Part shown: piece by piece, positions 27,946 through 36,735 of the stretch
Layout of the letters: the number at the start of each line of letters is the position of its first letter
Position numbering within the stretch: the stretch's first letter is position 1
Source: Bacillus sp. AFS088145
GTDB taxonomy: Bacteria > Bacillota > Bacilli > Bacillales > Bacillaceae_G
Assembly: GCF_002564465.1 (NCBI RefSeq)
Contig: NZ_NUUX01000048.1
Location: 1 to 38,527, forward strand
Length of the DNA stretch: 38,527 nt
Reading direction: 5' to 3'
Translations under genes and position numbers: made by a program
The notes under the pieces: model-generated
Databases searched by the model: none
The model's input: only the letters and a program-made list of their open reading frames with translations
What the model was told of the DNA's origin: nothing

Positions 27946-28935
27946 TTGACGATCCCAAACTTAACGACTGCTACTTTACCTGATGTCATCTTGCAATTTG
28001 CCTCTCACCTAAATAGTAAAGGAAGAAAAGAATCTACAATTAAGCGTTATTGCTATGATTTAGAAGAATGTTTCCGTTACTTTAAAAAAGTTAATGAAAG
28101 TTTTAGTACATTACAAGTTCAAGATTTTAATAATTATTTCTACTTTTTAACATCTGAACGTGGATATAATGAGAAAACGATGCATCGAATTTATGTCGTA
28201 CTAAATCAATTTTATAAATTTTTAAACTCAAATAATTCTTCAATCGAGAATATCATTCCATTCACTAACTATTTAGCAGGACCTTCACGCGCCCTTTCAA
28301 CGGACGATTTTATCTCTGAAGAAGAAGAAAAAATATTACTATCAATTGTTCAATCCACGACAGATTTGTCAGAAAAACAATTAAAAGCTAGATCATTTTT
28401 AATGGATCGTAATGAAATTATGATTCGTTTTATGCTCTTTTATGGACTGACTTTGAAGGAATTAATTGATTTACAAATGAGAGACATTAACTTCGCCTTA
28501 AATGAACTTGTTGTCCATAGCAAGGAAGGTGTGAAAAGAACAATTATTCTCACAAAAGAAGATCGAATACTCTTATATAATTATTTTGTTACGATACCCG
28601 AGCCCGTAAGACCTCACTATCATTCAACTCATCCGCTCTTTGTTGCATTTGATTTTAACCGTATGACTTTCCATTGGGTTTACAATATAGATTCACCGAA
28701 AGCACTAACGGAAATTGCATTTCAAAAAATGCTTAGATTGGAAGTTAAAAGAGCTGGGCTTAGAAAAGGACTTTGCTCACAACATTTAAGAAACACTTTT
28801 ATTCTACGGAAAATAAAAGATGGGTTATTAGTAGAAGATATTCAGCAATTAGTTGGATTGAAGACCTCAGTTTCTTTAAAACGATACTTTCAATTTTTTC
28901 AAGAAAATGAACGCCCAAATAAAAAGGAGTTATGA
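27946..28935 (+). CDS. Tyrosine-recombinase-like protein with degenerate active site
   Basis: I prefer TTG 27946 (AGAAGAG 9 nt upstream) to the TTG at 27937. 329 residues. The N-terminal core-binding domain has FASHLNSKGRKESTIKRYCY and LNQFYKFL. The catalytic domain keeps the Tyr (about 314, SLKRYFQF) and the second Arg (about 282, SQHLRNTF). The first Arg is Thr in YGLTLKELIDL, the His of HxxR is Gln, and the LGH box is VGL. So strand exchange by the normal mechanism looks impaired. A TATAAT lies at 27913-27918. It sits between conserved core genes (spoVK and paiB/hfq), with no other mobile-element gene, and ends at its own terminator. It is likely a domesticated, chromosomally fixed protein. 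Confidence 0.82.
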   Translation: MTIPNLTTATLPDVILQFASHLNSKGRKESTIKRYCYDLEECFRYFKKVNESFSTLQVQDFNNYFYFLTSERGYNEKTMHRIYVVLNQFYKFLNSNNSSIENIIPFTNYLAGPSRALSTDDFISEEEEKILLSIVQSTTDLSEKQLKARSFLMDRNEIMIRFMLFYGLTLKELIDLQMRDINFALNELVVHSKEGVKRTIILTKEDRILLYNYFVTIPEPVRPHYHSTHPLFVAFDFNRMTFHWVYNIDSPKALTEIAFQKMLRLEVKRAGLRKGLCSQHLRNTFILRKIKDGLLVEDIQQLVGLKTSVSLKRYFQFFQENERPNKKEL

Positions 28936-28963
28936 TGACGATCATCATAACTCCATCTTTTTA
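28926..28963 (+). terminator. Terminator of the recombinase-like gene
   Basis: A 13-bp stem (28926-28938 with 28942-28954) with 3-nt loop CGA, then ATCTTTTTATT. The stem includes the stop codon. Confidence 0.88.
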
Positions 28964-28981
28964 TTGTGTAGAAACTTCCTT

Positions 28982-29608
28982 TTAGGAACTTGTATTTAGT
29001 TTTGCTTTCATAAGTTCTGCGATTTCTTTCGAAGAATATTTTTCTTCATTTTGCAAAGCTGCAATCACTTTTTCTCTTCTCTCACTCGAATGATTTTGAC
29101 TTAATTTCTTTTTACCGATTAACTCTGTTACTTCAATTTTTAAACAAACAATTTCTGAAAGTAATTTTTCAACATACTCTGTGTGATCTTCGTATTTCCA
29201 AGGTTTTGATTGTCCTTTTTCAAAATAGTCGGTTGTTTTTAAAACGATTTGTCTCATTTCATCCTTATTTTCAATTATTGTTACTTTTCCATAAGCATGG
29301 ATTGCTGTATAGTTCCAAGTTGAAACTGTATTTTTCTCTTCATACCATGAAGCAGAAACATATGCATGTGGCCCTGGAAAGATGATTAAAGATTCCTTTC
29401 CATTCATCGTTTTCCATTGAGGATTTGGCTTAGCTAAATGTGTAATGATCACTAAATTCTCATCGTCTTTTTGTATGATAAATGGTAAATGAGTTGCTTC
29501 GATTTTTGCCTCGTCATTATTCGATAATAATATTCCGAAGCTATTTTTCTTCATTTCGGCTATTAATTGATTTAAATCTGTTTCTTTAAATCCTTTTGGA
29601 ACATACAT
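28982..29608 (-). CDS. paiB: FMN-binding negative regulator, PaiB family
   Basis: 208 residues, ATG start with GGAGGAG upstream. PaiB/PF04299: it begins MYVPKGFKETD, with ATHLPFIIQK, then THLAKPNPQWK and the FMN-site signature GPHAYVSASWYEEKNTVSTW, followed by NYTAIHAYGKV. The C-terminal region (HSSERREKVIAALQNEEKYS) is helical. In B. subtilis PaiB acts with PaiA in repressing sporulation and protease genes; no paiA is visible here. Direct DNA binding is not shown by the sequence, and a flavin reductase-type role is the alternative. Confidence 0.88.
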   Translation of the reverse strand: MYVPKGFKETDLNQLIAEMKKNSFGILLSNNDEAKIEATHLPFIIQKDDENLVIITHLAKPNPQWKTMNGKESLIIFPGPHAYVSASWYEEKNTVSTWNYTAIHAYGKVTIIENKDEMRQIVLKTTDYFEKGQSKPWKYEDHTEYVEKLLSEIVCLKIEVTELIGKKKLSQNHSSERREKVIAALQNEEKYSSKEIAELMKAKLNTSS

Positions 29609-29668
29609 TTGATTTCTCCTCCTTTAGTTTACATAATATAATTATCATCATTAAATTATCAAGCATAT

Positions 29669-29707
29669 TAAAAAAGAACATTGACCATAAGATCAATGCT
29701 CTTTTTT
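29669..29707 (-). terminator. Terminator of hfq
   Basis: The A-rich arm around AAAAGAACATTGA (29672-29684) pairs with TCAATGCTCTTTT (29693-29705), 8-nt loop, with T-runs on both strands. Confidence 0.9.
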
Positions 29708-29717
29708 CAAATTTATT

Positions 29718-29939
29718 TTACATTTCAATTTGTACATTTTTAGATGGTACAAACGTTGAAATTGCATGTTTATATATTAATTGTTGTTTACCTTCAACAT
29801 CTAACAATACCGTAAAGTTATCAAAGCTTTTTACTTTACCTTTGATTTGAAATCCATTTAGTAAAAATACTGTAACCGCTAGATTGTCTTTACGTAATTG
29901 GTTTAAGAACTGGTCTTGAATGTTGATTGATGTTTTCAT
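29718..29939 (-). CDS. hfq: RNA chaperone Hfq
   Basis: 73 residues, the normal Gram-positive length. Sm1 region: [20 protein letters not shown] then [20 protein letters not shown]; the QDxxLNxLR-type start binds U-rich RNA. Sm2: [10 protein letters not shown] (YKHA motif). It forms a hexameric ring for sRNA binding. It lies 23 nt after miaA, so the two are co-transcribed, and it has its own terminator. The C-terminal tail ([10 protein letters not shown]) is short, as in Bacillus. Confidence 0.97.
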   Translation of the reverse strand: MKTSINIQDQFLNQLRKDNLAVTVFLLNGFQIKGKVKSFDNFTVLLDVEGKQQLIYKHAISTFVPSKNVQIEM

Positions 29940-29962
29940 GTCCTTTTCCTCCTCTTCTACCT

Positions 29963-30928
29963 CTACATATATTTATTCGAGATGAAATAGCCCTTTCCTT
30001 CAAGTAGAGCTAAAATTTCCAGTTTTTTTATATCAAAATTATGTCCATCCATATCAAACCAATGGATGCTCATTTTGTTTCTAAACCACGTCATTTGCCT
30101 TTTTGCATACCTTCTTGAACTTTGTTTAATTAAATCGATTGCTTCTTCTTTCGTTAAGATTCCATCAAAATAATCGTAAAGCTCTTTATAGCCAATCGCT
30201 TGCACAGATTGACAATTTCGAATACCTTTGTCGTAGAGCATTTTTGCTTCATCTACTAGTCCTTCTTCCAACATTAGATCAACTCGTAAATTAATTCGAT
30301 TGTATAGTAGCTCTCGCTCCATCGATAATCCGATTATTTCTGCATCATATAAATACTCTGGCTCTTTTTTAAATGCGGTCTCTGAAAATTTTTGTCCCGT
30401 TAGTTTGAAAACTTCAATTGCACGGATTACTCTTCTGACATTATTCATATGTATTTGCTTTGCACTTTCTGGATCAATTTCGTTTAATTGATCATGTAAT
30501 GCTTTATTCCCAAAGGCCATCGCAAAGCCCTCTAATTGGCTTCTTAAAAGCTCATCACCTTCTTGCTCAGCAAATTCATATTTAGTTAATACACTTTGGA
30601 TATATAATCCAGTACCACCAACAATAATTGGAATTTTACCTCGATTAGCTATTTCTTTAATTTTCTCTCTAGCTAAAGTTTGAAAATCAGCTACTGTAAA
30701 AGAATCTTTTGGATCAAGGAAATCGATTAAATGATGCGGAATTCCTTCCTTTTCTTCTTCTGTAATTTTAGCTGCTCCAATATTTAATTCCTTATAAACT
30801 TGTGTTGCATCACCATTAATGATTTCTCCATCAACAGCTTTTGCAAGTTCAATACTTAGCTTTGTTTTCCCTACTGCTGTAGGGCCAACGATGACTATCA
30901 CTTTTTGCATATTTACCATTGTAATCAC
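29963..30928 (-). CDS. miaA: tRNA dimethylallyltransferase MiaA
   Basis: 321 residues, GTG start with AAAGG about 7 nt upstream. The P-loop GPTAVGKT is at 15-22. It has the family stretches [20 protein letters not shown], then [36 protein letters not shown] and [12 protein letters not shown] (here [14 protein letters not shown]). It adds the dimethylallyl group to A37 of tRNAs reading UNN codons. First gene of miaA-hfq. Confidence 0.97.
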   Translation of the reverse strand: MITMVNMQKVIVIVGPTAVGKTKLSIELAKAVDGEIINGDATQVYKELNIGAAKITEEEKEGIPHHLIDFLDPKDSFTVADFQTLAREKIKEIANRGKIPIIVGGTGLYIQSVLTKYEFAEQEGDELLRSQLEGFAMAFGNKALHDQLNEIDPESAKQIHMNNVRRVIRAIEVFKLTGQKFSETAFKKEPEYLYDAEIIGLSMERELLYNRINLRVDLMLEEGLVDEAKMLYDKGIRNCQSVQAIGYKELYDYFDGILTKEEAIDLIKQSSRRYAKRQMTWFRNKMSIHWFDMDGHNFDIKKLEILALLEGKGYFISNKYM

Positions 30929-31123
30929 ATATACGCCTTTCTATACAACCTTTTCCTTACTTGTCTTACTAAATTTGAAAGTAGATAACTCTTTTTATTT
31001 ATACCATATTTATACAAAAAAACCAATGCGTTGTGAATCAATTCACAATTTTTAAAGAAAGTGTTTTCATTTTATATTTGTCAAAGTAAACTATAAGTAA
31101 TCTAAAAAAAATGAGGTTATACT

Positions 31124-32974
31124 ATGCCTGATTGGTCCTATCATACAATTTTTAAACCAATGCTCTCAAAGCTTCCTTCAAAAGTTTCAAGAGAATTCAT
31201 TCATAGTAGCATGAATAAAATTTCAACTATGCCATTCGGTCCAAATCTAATCGAATTTCTCGGCCATTTAAACACTGACAGTTCCCTTGAAAACGAGATT
31301 CATCATTTGACAATTAAAAATCAAATTGGATTGGCCTCTAAGATTGACCCCTATCTATCTGGCACAAATGCTTTTATGAATTTAGGATTTGGTGTGATTG
31401 AAATTGGCCCTATTTCTATAAACGACACTTATACAAGCAAAAGTCCGCTCATTAATTTGAAACATAATCAATTAATCGGAACAGAGGAAAATAAAGTATT
31501 AACCCTAGAACAAACAGTTCATCAACTTTCTAAAATACATAAGAAGATTCCCATTTTTGCTAGAATAGTTGGGAGTTTTGATGAATTTAAACTGATCGAA
31601 CCAAGACTTTTTGATTTTGTTGATTTATTCATCTTAGAGCTTGATTTGGCCAAAAATTTAGTAGAAAATAATTGGGCTTCGACTAAACCTATTTGTCTAT
31701 CAATATGTCCAAATGAAATAGATGTTTTTCTTAAACAAGAAAATTATCCATTCGATTCAATTTTGATTGAAGAAATTCCAAATAATACTGACTTAGAACA
31801 AAAAAATATTTTAATAAATACAATTCAAAAGTTAAAATCAAATCAGTTTGAAAAACCAATTTTTACAAAAGGCGGAGTGGTTGAACCGATTGATGCAATT
31901 GAATTAATCGATTCTGGAGCATCTTTAGTATTTTTAACTCATGGATATGTACTCAGTGGTCCTGGTTTACCAAAACGGATCAATGAAGCGATAAAGTTTA
32001 GAAGCAAAAAAGCGATGACTAGTTTAAGTGACGGATGGGTATGGTACTTTTTATTTGGCCTTTTCATGTTTATTGGAGGATTACTTGCTCTATTTATTAG
32101 TTTAACTTCCATTGTCCTTCCATATGATGAGCACTTTTTAACGATTGATCGCGAATTAATTCTCCAGTTTAATGATCGAATTCTCCCCTTTATGTCACAT
32201 GACCGAATGACACTTTCTGGGACGATTATGTCGGGTGGAATTTTGTTCATGTCATTAGCTAGAAATGGAATTAAACATCATTATCATTGGGCAAAGAAAG
32301 CATCTGACACTAGTGCATTCGTAGGTTTTTTAGCGATATTCTTATTTATTGGATATGGGTACTTTGACTGGTTACACGCTTTATTTTGGGTAATCTTATT
32401 AATACCATTTTTAATTGGTTTCTTTAAAACAAGAGGTATAAATAGAAGTCCAGAATCTGAAAATTTAACAAATAATGGCGTTTGGAAACTTAGTTTAATA
32501 GGTCAATTATTTTTTATTATACTAGGATTTTCGATTATAATCGGAGGATCTATTATTTCCTTTGTAGGCATCACTACTACCTTTGTTAAAACAGATTTAA
32601 CTTATTTATGTATATCACCTTCTGAGTTGAATGCTTTTAATCAACACTTAATCCCTGTTATCTCACATGATCGCGCTGGTTTTGGAGGTGGTTTAGTAAG
32701 TGTCGGCTTACTAGTACTCATGATTTCATTATGGGGCTTCAGACAAAATCATAAATGGATCTGGTGGACATTATTGATTGGGAGCTTACCTGCGTTTATA
32801 ACTGCGTTTGCAGTCCATTTTATGATTGGGTATACAGATTTTTATCATCTATTACCACCAATCATTGCAAGTCTGTTTTTATTAATAGGAGTCATTACAT
32901 CTTATAAATTTTTGAATTTTACAACGAATCATTCGAACGATAACAACTTCCCCGAAATAAACAAACAGCTATAA
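31124..32974 (+). CDS. Degenerate dihydroorotate-dehydrogenase-like domain fused to a duplicated four-helix membrane domain
   Basis: 616 residues, ATG start, GAGGTT 7 nt upstream. Residues 1-295 resemble class 2 dihydroorotate dehydrogenase: NQIGLASKIDPYLSGTNAFM followed by NLGFGVIEIGPIS, and GASLVFLTHGYVLSGPG (265-281). The catalytic NxSSPN loop and the Lys of the KIAPD region are not recognisable, so dehydrogenase activity is doubtful, although part of the flavin phosphate site may persist. Residues 304-600 hold eight helices in two related halves. Each has a SHDR motif (358-361 and 514-517) after a FN...(I/L)P stretch, and later D-x2-H (D415-H418; D572-H575). Function unknown. Divergent from miaA, with its own terminator. 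Confidence 0.75.
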   Translation: MPDWSYHTIFKPMLSKLPSKVSREFIHSSMNKISTMPFGPNLIEFLGHLNTDSSLENEIHHLTIKNQIGLASKIDPYLSGTNAFMNLGFGVIEIGPISINDTYTSKSPLINLKHNQLIGTEENKVLTLEQTVHQLSKIHKKIPIFARIVGSFDEFKLIEPRLFDFVDLFILELDLAKNLVENNWASTKPICLSICPNEIDVFLKQENYPFDSILIEEIPNNTDLEQKNILINTIQKLKSNQFEKPIFTKGGVVEPIDAIELIDSGASLVFLTHGYVLSGPGLPKRINEAIKFRSKKAMTSLSDGWVWYFLFGLFMFIGGLLALFISLTSIVLPYDEHFLTIDRELILQFNDRILPFMSHDRMTLSGTIMSGGILFMSLARNGIKHHYHWAKKASDTSAFVGFLAIFLFIGYGYFDWLHALFWVILLIPFLIGFFKTRGINRSPESENLTNNGVWKLSLIGQLFFIILGFSIIIGGSIISFVGITTTFVKTDLTYLCISPSELNAFNQHLIPVISHDRAGFGGGLVSVGLLVLMISLWGFRQNHKWIWWTLLIGSLPAFITAFAVHFMIGYTDFYHLLPPIIASLFLLIGVITSYKFLNFTTNHSNDNNFPEINKQL

Positions 32975-32991
32975 GTTCAATAAGCAGACAT

Positions 32992-33017
32992 AAAGGTAGG
33001 AGATATCCTACCTTTTT
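32992..33017 (+). terminator. Terminator of the dehydrogenase-like/membrane gene (first copy)
   Basis: AAAGGTAGGA (32992-33001) pairs with TCCTACCTTT (33006-33015), loop GATA, then TT. From 32996 onward 22 bases are repeated exactly at 33180-33201. Confidence 0.9.
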
Positions 33018-33179
33018 AGTATGTAGACAAGCCCTAAAAACTTGATTTTCAGACTGATTGCAAGCGCTTGTCTTTCGAGGCGCGAAGCCTGGTGAGGAGC
33101 GGAGTTACCCTACACGGTAATGAGCACCGCAGACAGGCGAAGCAACGAAGAAAGCGAGCGTTTGGCGGGCAGTCTGAAA
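33018..33179. mobile_element. Structured GC-rich intergenic element with terminal inverted repeats
   Basis: This 162-bp segment is clearly richer in G+C than its surroundings and lies between two identical 22-bp terminator copies. Inside, 11-bp near-perfect inverted repeats (33046-33056 and 33170-33180, 10 of 11 matching) bound a 135-bp core. Other stems: GACAAGC/GCTTGTC (33026-33032, 33066-33072) and, nested, GCCTG/CAGGC (33087-33091, 33134-33138), GCGG/CCGC (33099-33102, 33127-33130) and TTACC/GGTAA (33105-33109, 33116-33120). No ORF. A MITE-like repeat or a structured RNA is the best reading; the family is not known to me. Confidence 0.5.
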
Positions 33180-33201
33180 GTAGGAGATATCCTACCTTTT
33201 T
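33180..33201 (+). repeat. Second copy of the terminator hairpin
   Basis: Exact copy of 32996-33017 (GTAGGAGATATCCTAC plus CCTTTTT-type end), placed at the far side of the GC-rich element and abutting the stop of the permease gene on the other strand. Confidence 0.85.
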
Positions 33202-34542
33202 TCAATCATCTACAACAACATGATTTTTCCGTAACATGTAATAAACAGGAAGTCCAATTAACGTTAAACCAATTCCCCAAAAAGCTAAAATAGTTTGCGT
33301 CATAAGTGTATTAACAACGATAAAGACTCCCCCAATTATTGCGATTGAGAGAACGAAAGGTAAAAAAGGTACTCTATAAGGCCTTTTTAGATCCGGTTCC
33401 CGTTTTCGTAAAATATAAACCGCAATAAATGTTAATGTATAGAAGATCCAAATGACAAATACTAACATGTCCGTTAATAAGTCAAATCCACCTATAAACA
33501 TCATAAATATGGCAACTATTAGGATAAATAGACCAGCATTATATGGAACTCCAGTCTTAGATAATTTACCAAACCAACTACTAAAAGGAAGTTTTTCTTC
33601 TCTAGCCATCACATATGGAACCCTCATACCAGTCATTGTATAGCCATTAATTGTACCAAATACTGAAATCAAAATTCCGATTGAGACGAGTTTCCCTCCA
33701 AAATTACCGAATAAAACTTTCGAAACTTCAGTGGCTGGTGTAGATGTACCAGCTAATTGCGCTGCAGTTAAAACAAATAAAAAGGATATGTTAATCAAAA
33801 GATAAACCGCCATTACAGCTGCTAAACCGAATACGATTGCTTTTGGCAAATCATTTTTAGGATTTTTCATTTCTCCGGCTATATTTCCTACGAGTATCCA
33901 ACCATCATATGCAAACATCGTAGCAAGTAAAGCTGAACCAAGTGCTGGCAAAAAACTTCGATCACTTCCTACCTCAACTGGGAAAAGCTGAAAAGTCACA
34001 TTTCCTTCATGTAATAATCCAAATATAATTAAAATCGCCAAAGGTATCAGTTTACAAAACGTAAAAAGTGATTGAATACTACCAGCAGTTTTTGCTCCTA
34101 AGAAATTCATTAATGTGATAAAAATTGCAGTAACTACAGCAATAATCGTTACTGTGATTTGATTAGAATTGGCAGGGACTCCAAAGATGGAAACTGCTTG
34201 CGTACCAAAAATGATCGAAAGCGCAGCAATATTAGCTGGAAAATAAATGATTGTTTGAGCCCATCCAAGTAAATAGGCTGTCAGATCTCCATATGTATGC
34301 TTTAAATAGGCAACCATTCCTCCTGTTTTTGGTATTGCTGCGGCAAGCTCAGCTCCAGATAAACCAGCACAAATTGTAATGATTCCCCCAATAATCCATG
34401 CTAATAAACCTAAGCTTGCAGATCCAGTTGCGCCATATACAGCCGTGGCTTTAAAGAAAACTCCACCACCAATTACAGTACCAATTACAGTAGTTAAAGC
34501 TGCAATAAACCCCATTTCTCTTCTTAGTTTATTTTCCGACAA
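33202..34542 (-). CDS. APC-family amino-acid permease, probable threonine/serine transporter
   Basis: Start chosen at TTG 34540-34542, with GGGTGAT just upstream; a GTG three codons earlier precedes the ribosome site. 446 residues with about 12 helices, LAT/SteT branch: VIGTVIGGGVFFKATAVYGA in helix 1, AELAAAIPKTGGMVAYLKHT in the loop after helix 2, MFAYDGWILVGNIAGEMKNP in helix 6. SteT of B. subtilis exchanges serine and threonine. The gene begins about 25 nt after the threonine dehydratase stop, so the two form an operon and the permease likely feeds threonine or serine to that enzyme (inference). Confidence 0.86.
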   Translation of the reverse strand: MSENKLRREMGFIAALTTVIGTVIGGGVFFKATAVYGATGSASLGLLAWIIGGIITICAGLSGAELAAAIPKTGGMVAYLKHTYGDLTAYLLGWAQTIIYFPANIAALSIIFGTQAVSIFGVPANSNQITVTIIAVVTAIFITLMNFLGAKTAGSIQSLFTFCKLIPLAILIIFGLLHEGNVTFQLFPVEVGSDRSFLPALGSALLATMFAYDGWILVGNIAGEMKNPKNDLPKAIVFGLAAVMAVYLLINISFLFVLTAAQLAGTSTPATEVSKVLFGNFGGKLVSIGILISVFGTINGYTMTGMRVPYVMAREEKLPFSSWFGKLSKTGVPYNAGLFILIVAIFMMFIGGFDLLTDMLVFVIWIFYTLTFIAVYILRKREPDLKRPYRVPFLPFVLSIAIIGGVFIVVNTLMTQTILAFWGIGLTLIGLPVYYMLRKNHVVVDD

Positions 34543-34566
34543 TAGGATCACCCATTCTTATAAAGA

Positions 34567-35574
34567 TCACTTTACTTCATTCCCAAAGAAATGTTCACAA
34601 ACACTGGAGATTCTTTCTAGGTCAACATTACCACCAGATATGATTGCTACTACTTTTTTATCTTTTATATATTTTGAAGCTTTACCTGATAAAATTACTG
34701 CTGTCGCTAGAGCACCTGAACCTTCCACAACTGCTTTACCGCGCTGTAGTAAATCCTTCATTGCGACTTCTATTTCATCCTCACTCACTAGGATGATTTC
34801 GTTTACCAATTCTTTTACAATTTCATATGTTAATTTCCCTGGAACCTTAACAGAACAACCATCGGCTATTGTAGGAGCTGTATAGTTAGTCACTATTTCT
34901 CCTGAGTCTATTGATGCTTTCATGCCATGTACATTCTCTGCTTGAACACCAATTATGTCTATTGAAGGGTTAAATGATTTCAAAGCGACTGCAATTCCAG
35001 AAATGAGGCCACCACCACCAATTGGAACAATTATTGTATCAACATCCCAGAGATCATCTAAAATTTCAATACCAATTGTCCCTTGACCAGCCATAATGTA
35101 AATATCATCGTATGGATGGATGAATGTTTCGCCAGTTTCGTCTCGTACTTTAGCACAATAGTCTTTCGCATCATCAAATGTATCACCGTATAAAATGATA
35201 TTTGATCCGTACCCTTCTGTTGCTTCAACCTTTGCTTTTGGTGCAGTTGAAGGCATGATGATTTTACTCTTAATATGTAAAAGCTTTGATGATAAAGCGA
35301 CACCTTGTGCATGATTTCCAGCTGAACATGCGATAATTCCTTTACTTCTTTCTTCCTCAGTTAAATGAGAAATTTTATTAAATGCACCTCGAAATTTAAA
35401 TGAGCCCGTTAATTGCATATTTTCAAGTTTTAAATAAATCTCTCCGTCCGACTTTGAAGTTAAATAAAATGATTTTACTAAAGGTGTTTTTCGAACTTTA
35501 CCTTCTAAAAGCTCATATGCAGTTTTAATTTCTTTGATCGTTAATGGTAATCCTTTATGATCTAAATTATTCAT
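34567..35574 (-). CDS. tdcB: Threonine/serine dehydratase (catabolic, TdcB type)
   Basis: 335 residues, ATG start. PLP fold type II: cofactor Lys60 in TGSFKFRGAFNK, the glycine loop GGGGL (186-190), and SAGNHAQG (84-91). It deaminates L-threonine to 2-oxobutanoate or serine to pyruvate. It lacks the C-terminal ACT regulatory domain of biosynthetic IlvA, so it is the short catabolic type. It precedes the permease in an operon. Allosteric control by AMP, known for TdcB, cannot be judged here. Confidence 0.9.
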   Translation of the reverse strand: MNNLDHKGLPLTIKEIKTAYELLEGKVRKTPLVKSFYLTSKSDGEIYLKLENMQLTGSFKFRGAFNKISHLTEEERSKGIIACSAGNHAQGVALSSKLLHIKSKIIMPSTAPKAKVEATEGYGSNIILYGDTFDDAKDYCAKVRDETGETFIHPYDDIYIMAGQGTIGIEILDDLWDVDTIIVPIGGGGLISGIAVALKSFNPSIDIIGVQAENVHGMKASIDSGEIVTNYTAPTIADGCSVKVPGKLTYEIVKELVNEIILVSEDEIEVAMKDLLQRGKAVVEGSGALATAVILSGKASKYIKDKKVVAIISGGNVDLERISSVCEHFFGNEVK

Positions 35575-35691
35575 CTTCCAACTTCCTTTTTTATCAGCAT
35601 TTTAATTTATCATTCTTGATACATGATAAGTTTGTGTCAAAGTACTAAACAAAATACCAAAAACAGGAATTAGTAAATGAAGAGAAAATAA

Positions 35692-35719
35692 AAAGAAGGA
35701 GATTGTGGTCTCCTTCTTT
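35692..35719 (-). terminator. Terminator of kbl-tdh
   Basis: An 11-bp stem AAAGAAGGAGA (35692-35702) / TCTCCTTCTTT (35709-35719) with a 6-nt loop lies 5 nt after the tdh stop, followed by TTTATTTTC on the minus strand. Confidence 0.88.
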
Positions 35720-35724
35720 ATTAT

Positions 35725-36687
35725 TTAAGCTTGAGTTACGTTTAACTTTGCAGCTAATTTATTTAACATATCTTCAGACATACGATCTAAATCAAATTTT
35801 GGATCGAAGCCCCACTCTTCTTTTGCAGCAGAGCTGTCAATTGAATTTGGCCATGAATTGGCAATTCCTTGACGAATCGGATCAATGTCGAAATCTAATG
35901 TAAATTCAGGGATGAATTTACGAATTGATGCCGCGATTTGAGTTGGTTCAAATGACATTGCTGAGATATTAAATGCATTACGATGTTTAAGTTTTGATGG
36001 ATCTGCTTCCATTAACTTAATAATTGCATCAATTGCATCAGGCATATACATCATATCCATGTATGTTCCTTCACCGATAAATGAAGTATATTTCTTATTT
36101 TTTAATGCTTCGTAATAAATATCAACAGCATAATCAGTAGTACCTCCACCTGGCACTGTATCATAAGAGATTAAGCCTGGGAAACGTACGCCACGAGTAT
36201 CTACACCAAATTTTTCAAAGTAGTAATCACATAATAATTCTCCAGCTACTTTTGTAACACCATACATTGTAGTAGGACGTTGGATTGTATCTTGTGGTGT
36301 ATTATCCTTTGGTGTTGCTGGTCCAAATGCACCAATTGAACTTGGAGTAAAGAATTTTAAGCTTAATTCTCTCGCTACTTCAAGAGCATTCACTAATCCA
36401 CCCATGTTTAAGTCCCAAGCTAATGTAGGTTTTGCTTCTGCAACAGCTGATAAAAGAGCAGCTAAGTGAATGAACGTATCAATTTCATACTTTTTAGCAA
36501 TCTCTAACATTTTTTCTTTATCCATTACATCTAAAATTTCAAAATGACCTGTTTCTAAAATTGGACTTCCTTCAAGACGGCGAATATCTGTCGCAACAAC
36601 ATTTTCAATACCGTATTCATTTCTAAGACGCATAGTTAATTCTGAACCGATTTGTCCAAAACAACCAGTAATTAATATTTTCTTCAT
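35725..36687 (-). CDS. tdh: L-threonine 3-dehydrogenase, epimerase (SDR) type
   Basis: 320 residues, ATG start. Extended SDR fold: NAD loop [12 protein letters not shown] (GxxGxxG), active site Ser116/117 and YxxxK at Tyr142-Lys146 ([10 protein letters not shown]). The sequence matches the group of short-chain threonine dehydrogenases that look like UDP-galactose epimerases ([20 protein letters not shown] is diagnostic). It oxidises threonine to 2-amino-3-oxobutanoate. It follows kbl in the same operon (48-nt gap), whose product then cleaves that compound; the context strongly supports the substrate. Confidence 0.92.
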   Translation of the reverse strand: MKKILITGCFGQIGSELTMRLRNEYGIENVVATDIRRLEGSPILETGHFEILDVMDKEKMLEIAKKYEIDTFIHLAALLSAVAEAKPTLAWDLNMGGLVNALEVARELSLKFFTPSSIGAFGPATPKDNTPQDTIQRPTTMYGVTKVAGELLCDYYFEKFGVDTRGVRFPGLISYDTVPGGGTTDYAVDIYYEALKNKKYTSFIGEGTYMDMMYMPDAIDAIIKLMEADPSKLKHRNAFNISAMSFEPTQIAASIRKFIPEFTLDFDIDPIRQGIANSWPNSIDSSAAKEEWGFDPKFDLDRMSEDMLNKLAAKLNVTQA

Positions 36688-36735
36688 TCCTTAGTCCACC
36701 TTATAGTAATAAAATATCGAAATTATTATTTAAAA

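Noticed and set aside
27946-28935. Prophage or integrative element marked by an integrase
   Set aside because: No att-like repeats, tRNA or phage genes nearby; the flanks are conserved core genes and the active site is degraded.
33046-33180. tRNA or rRNA fragment in the GC-rich segment
   Set aside because: No tRNA arm pattern (no T-loop or CCA end) and no recognisable rRNA sequence; the nested stems do not make a cloverleaf.
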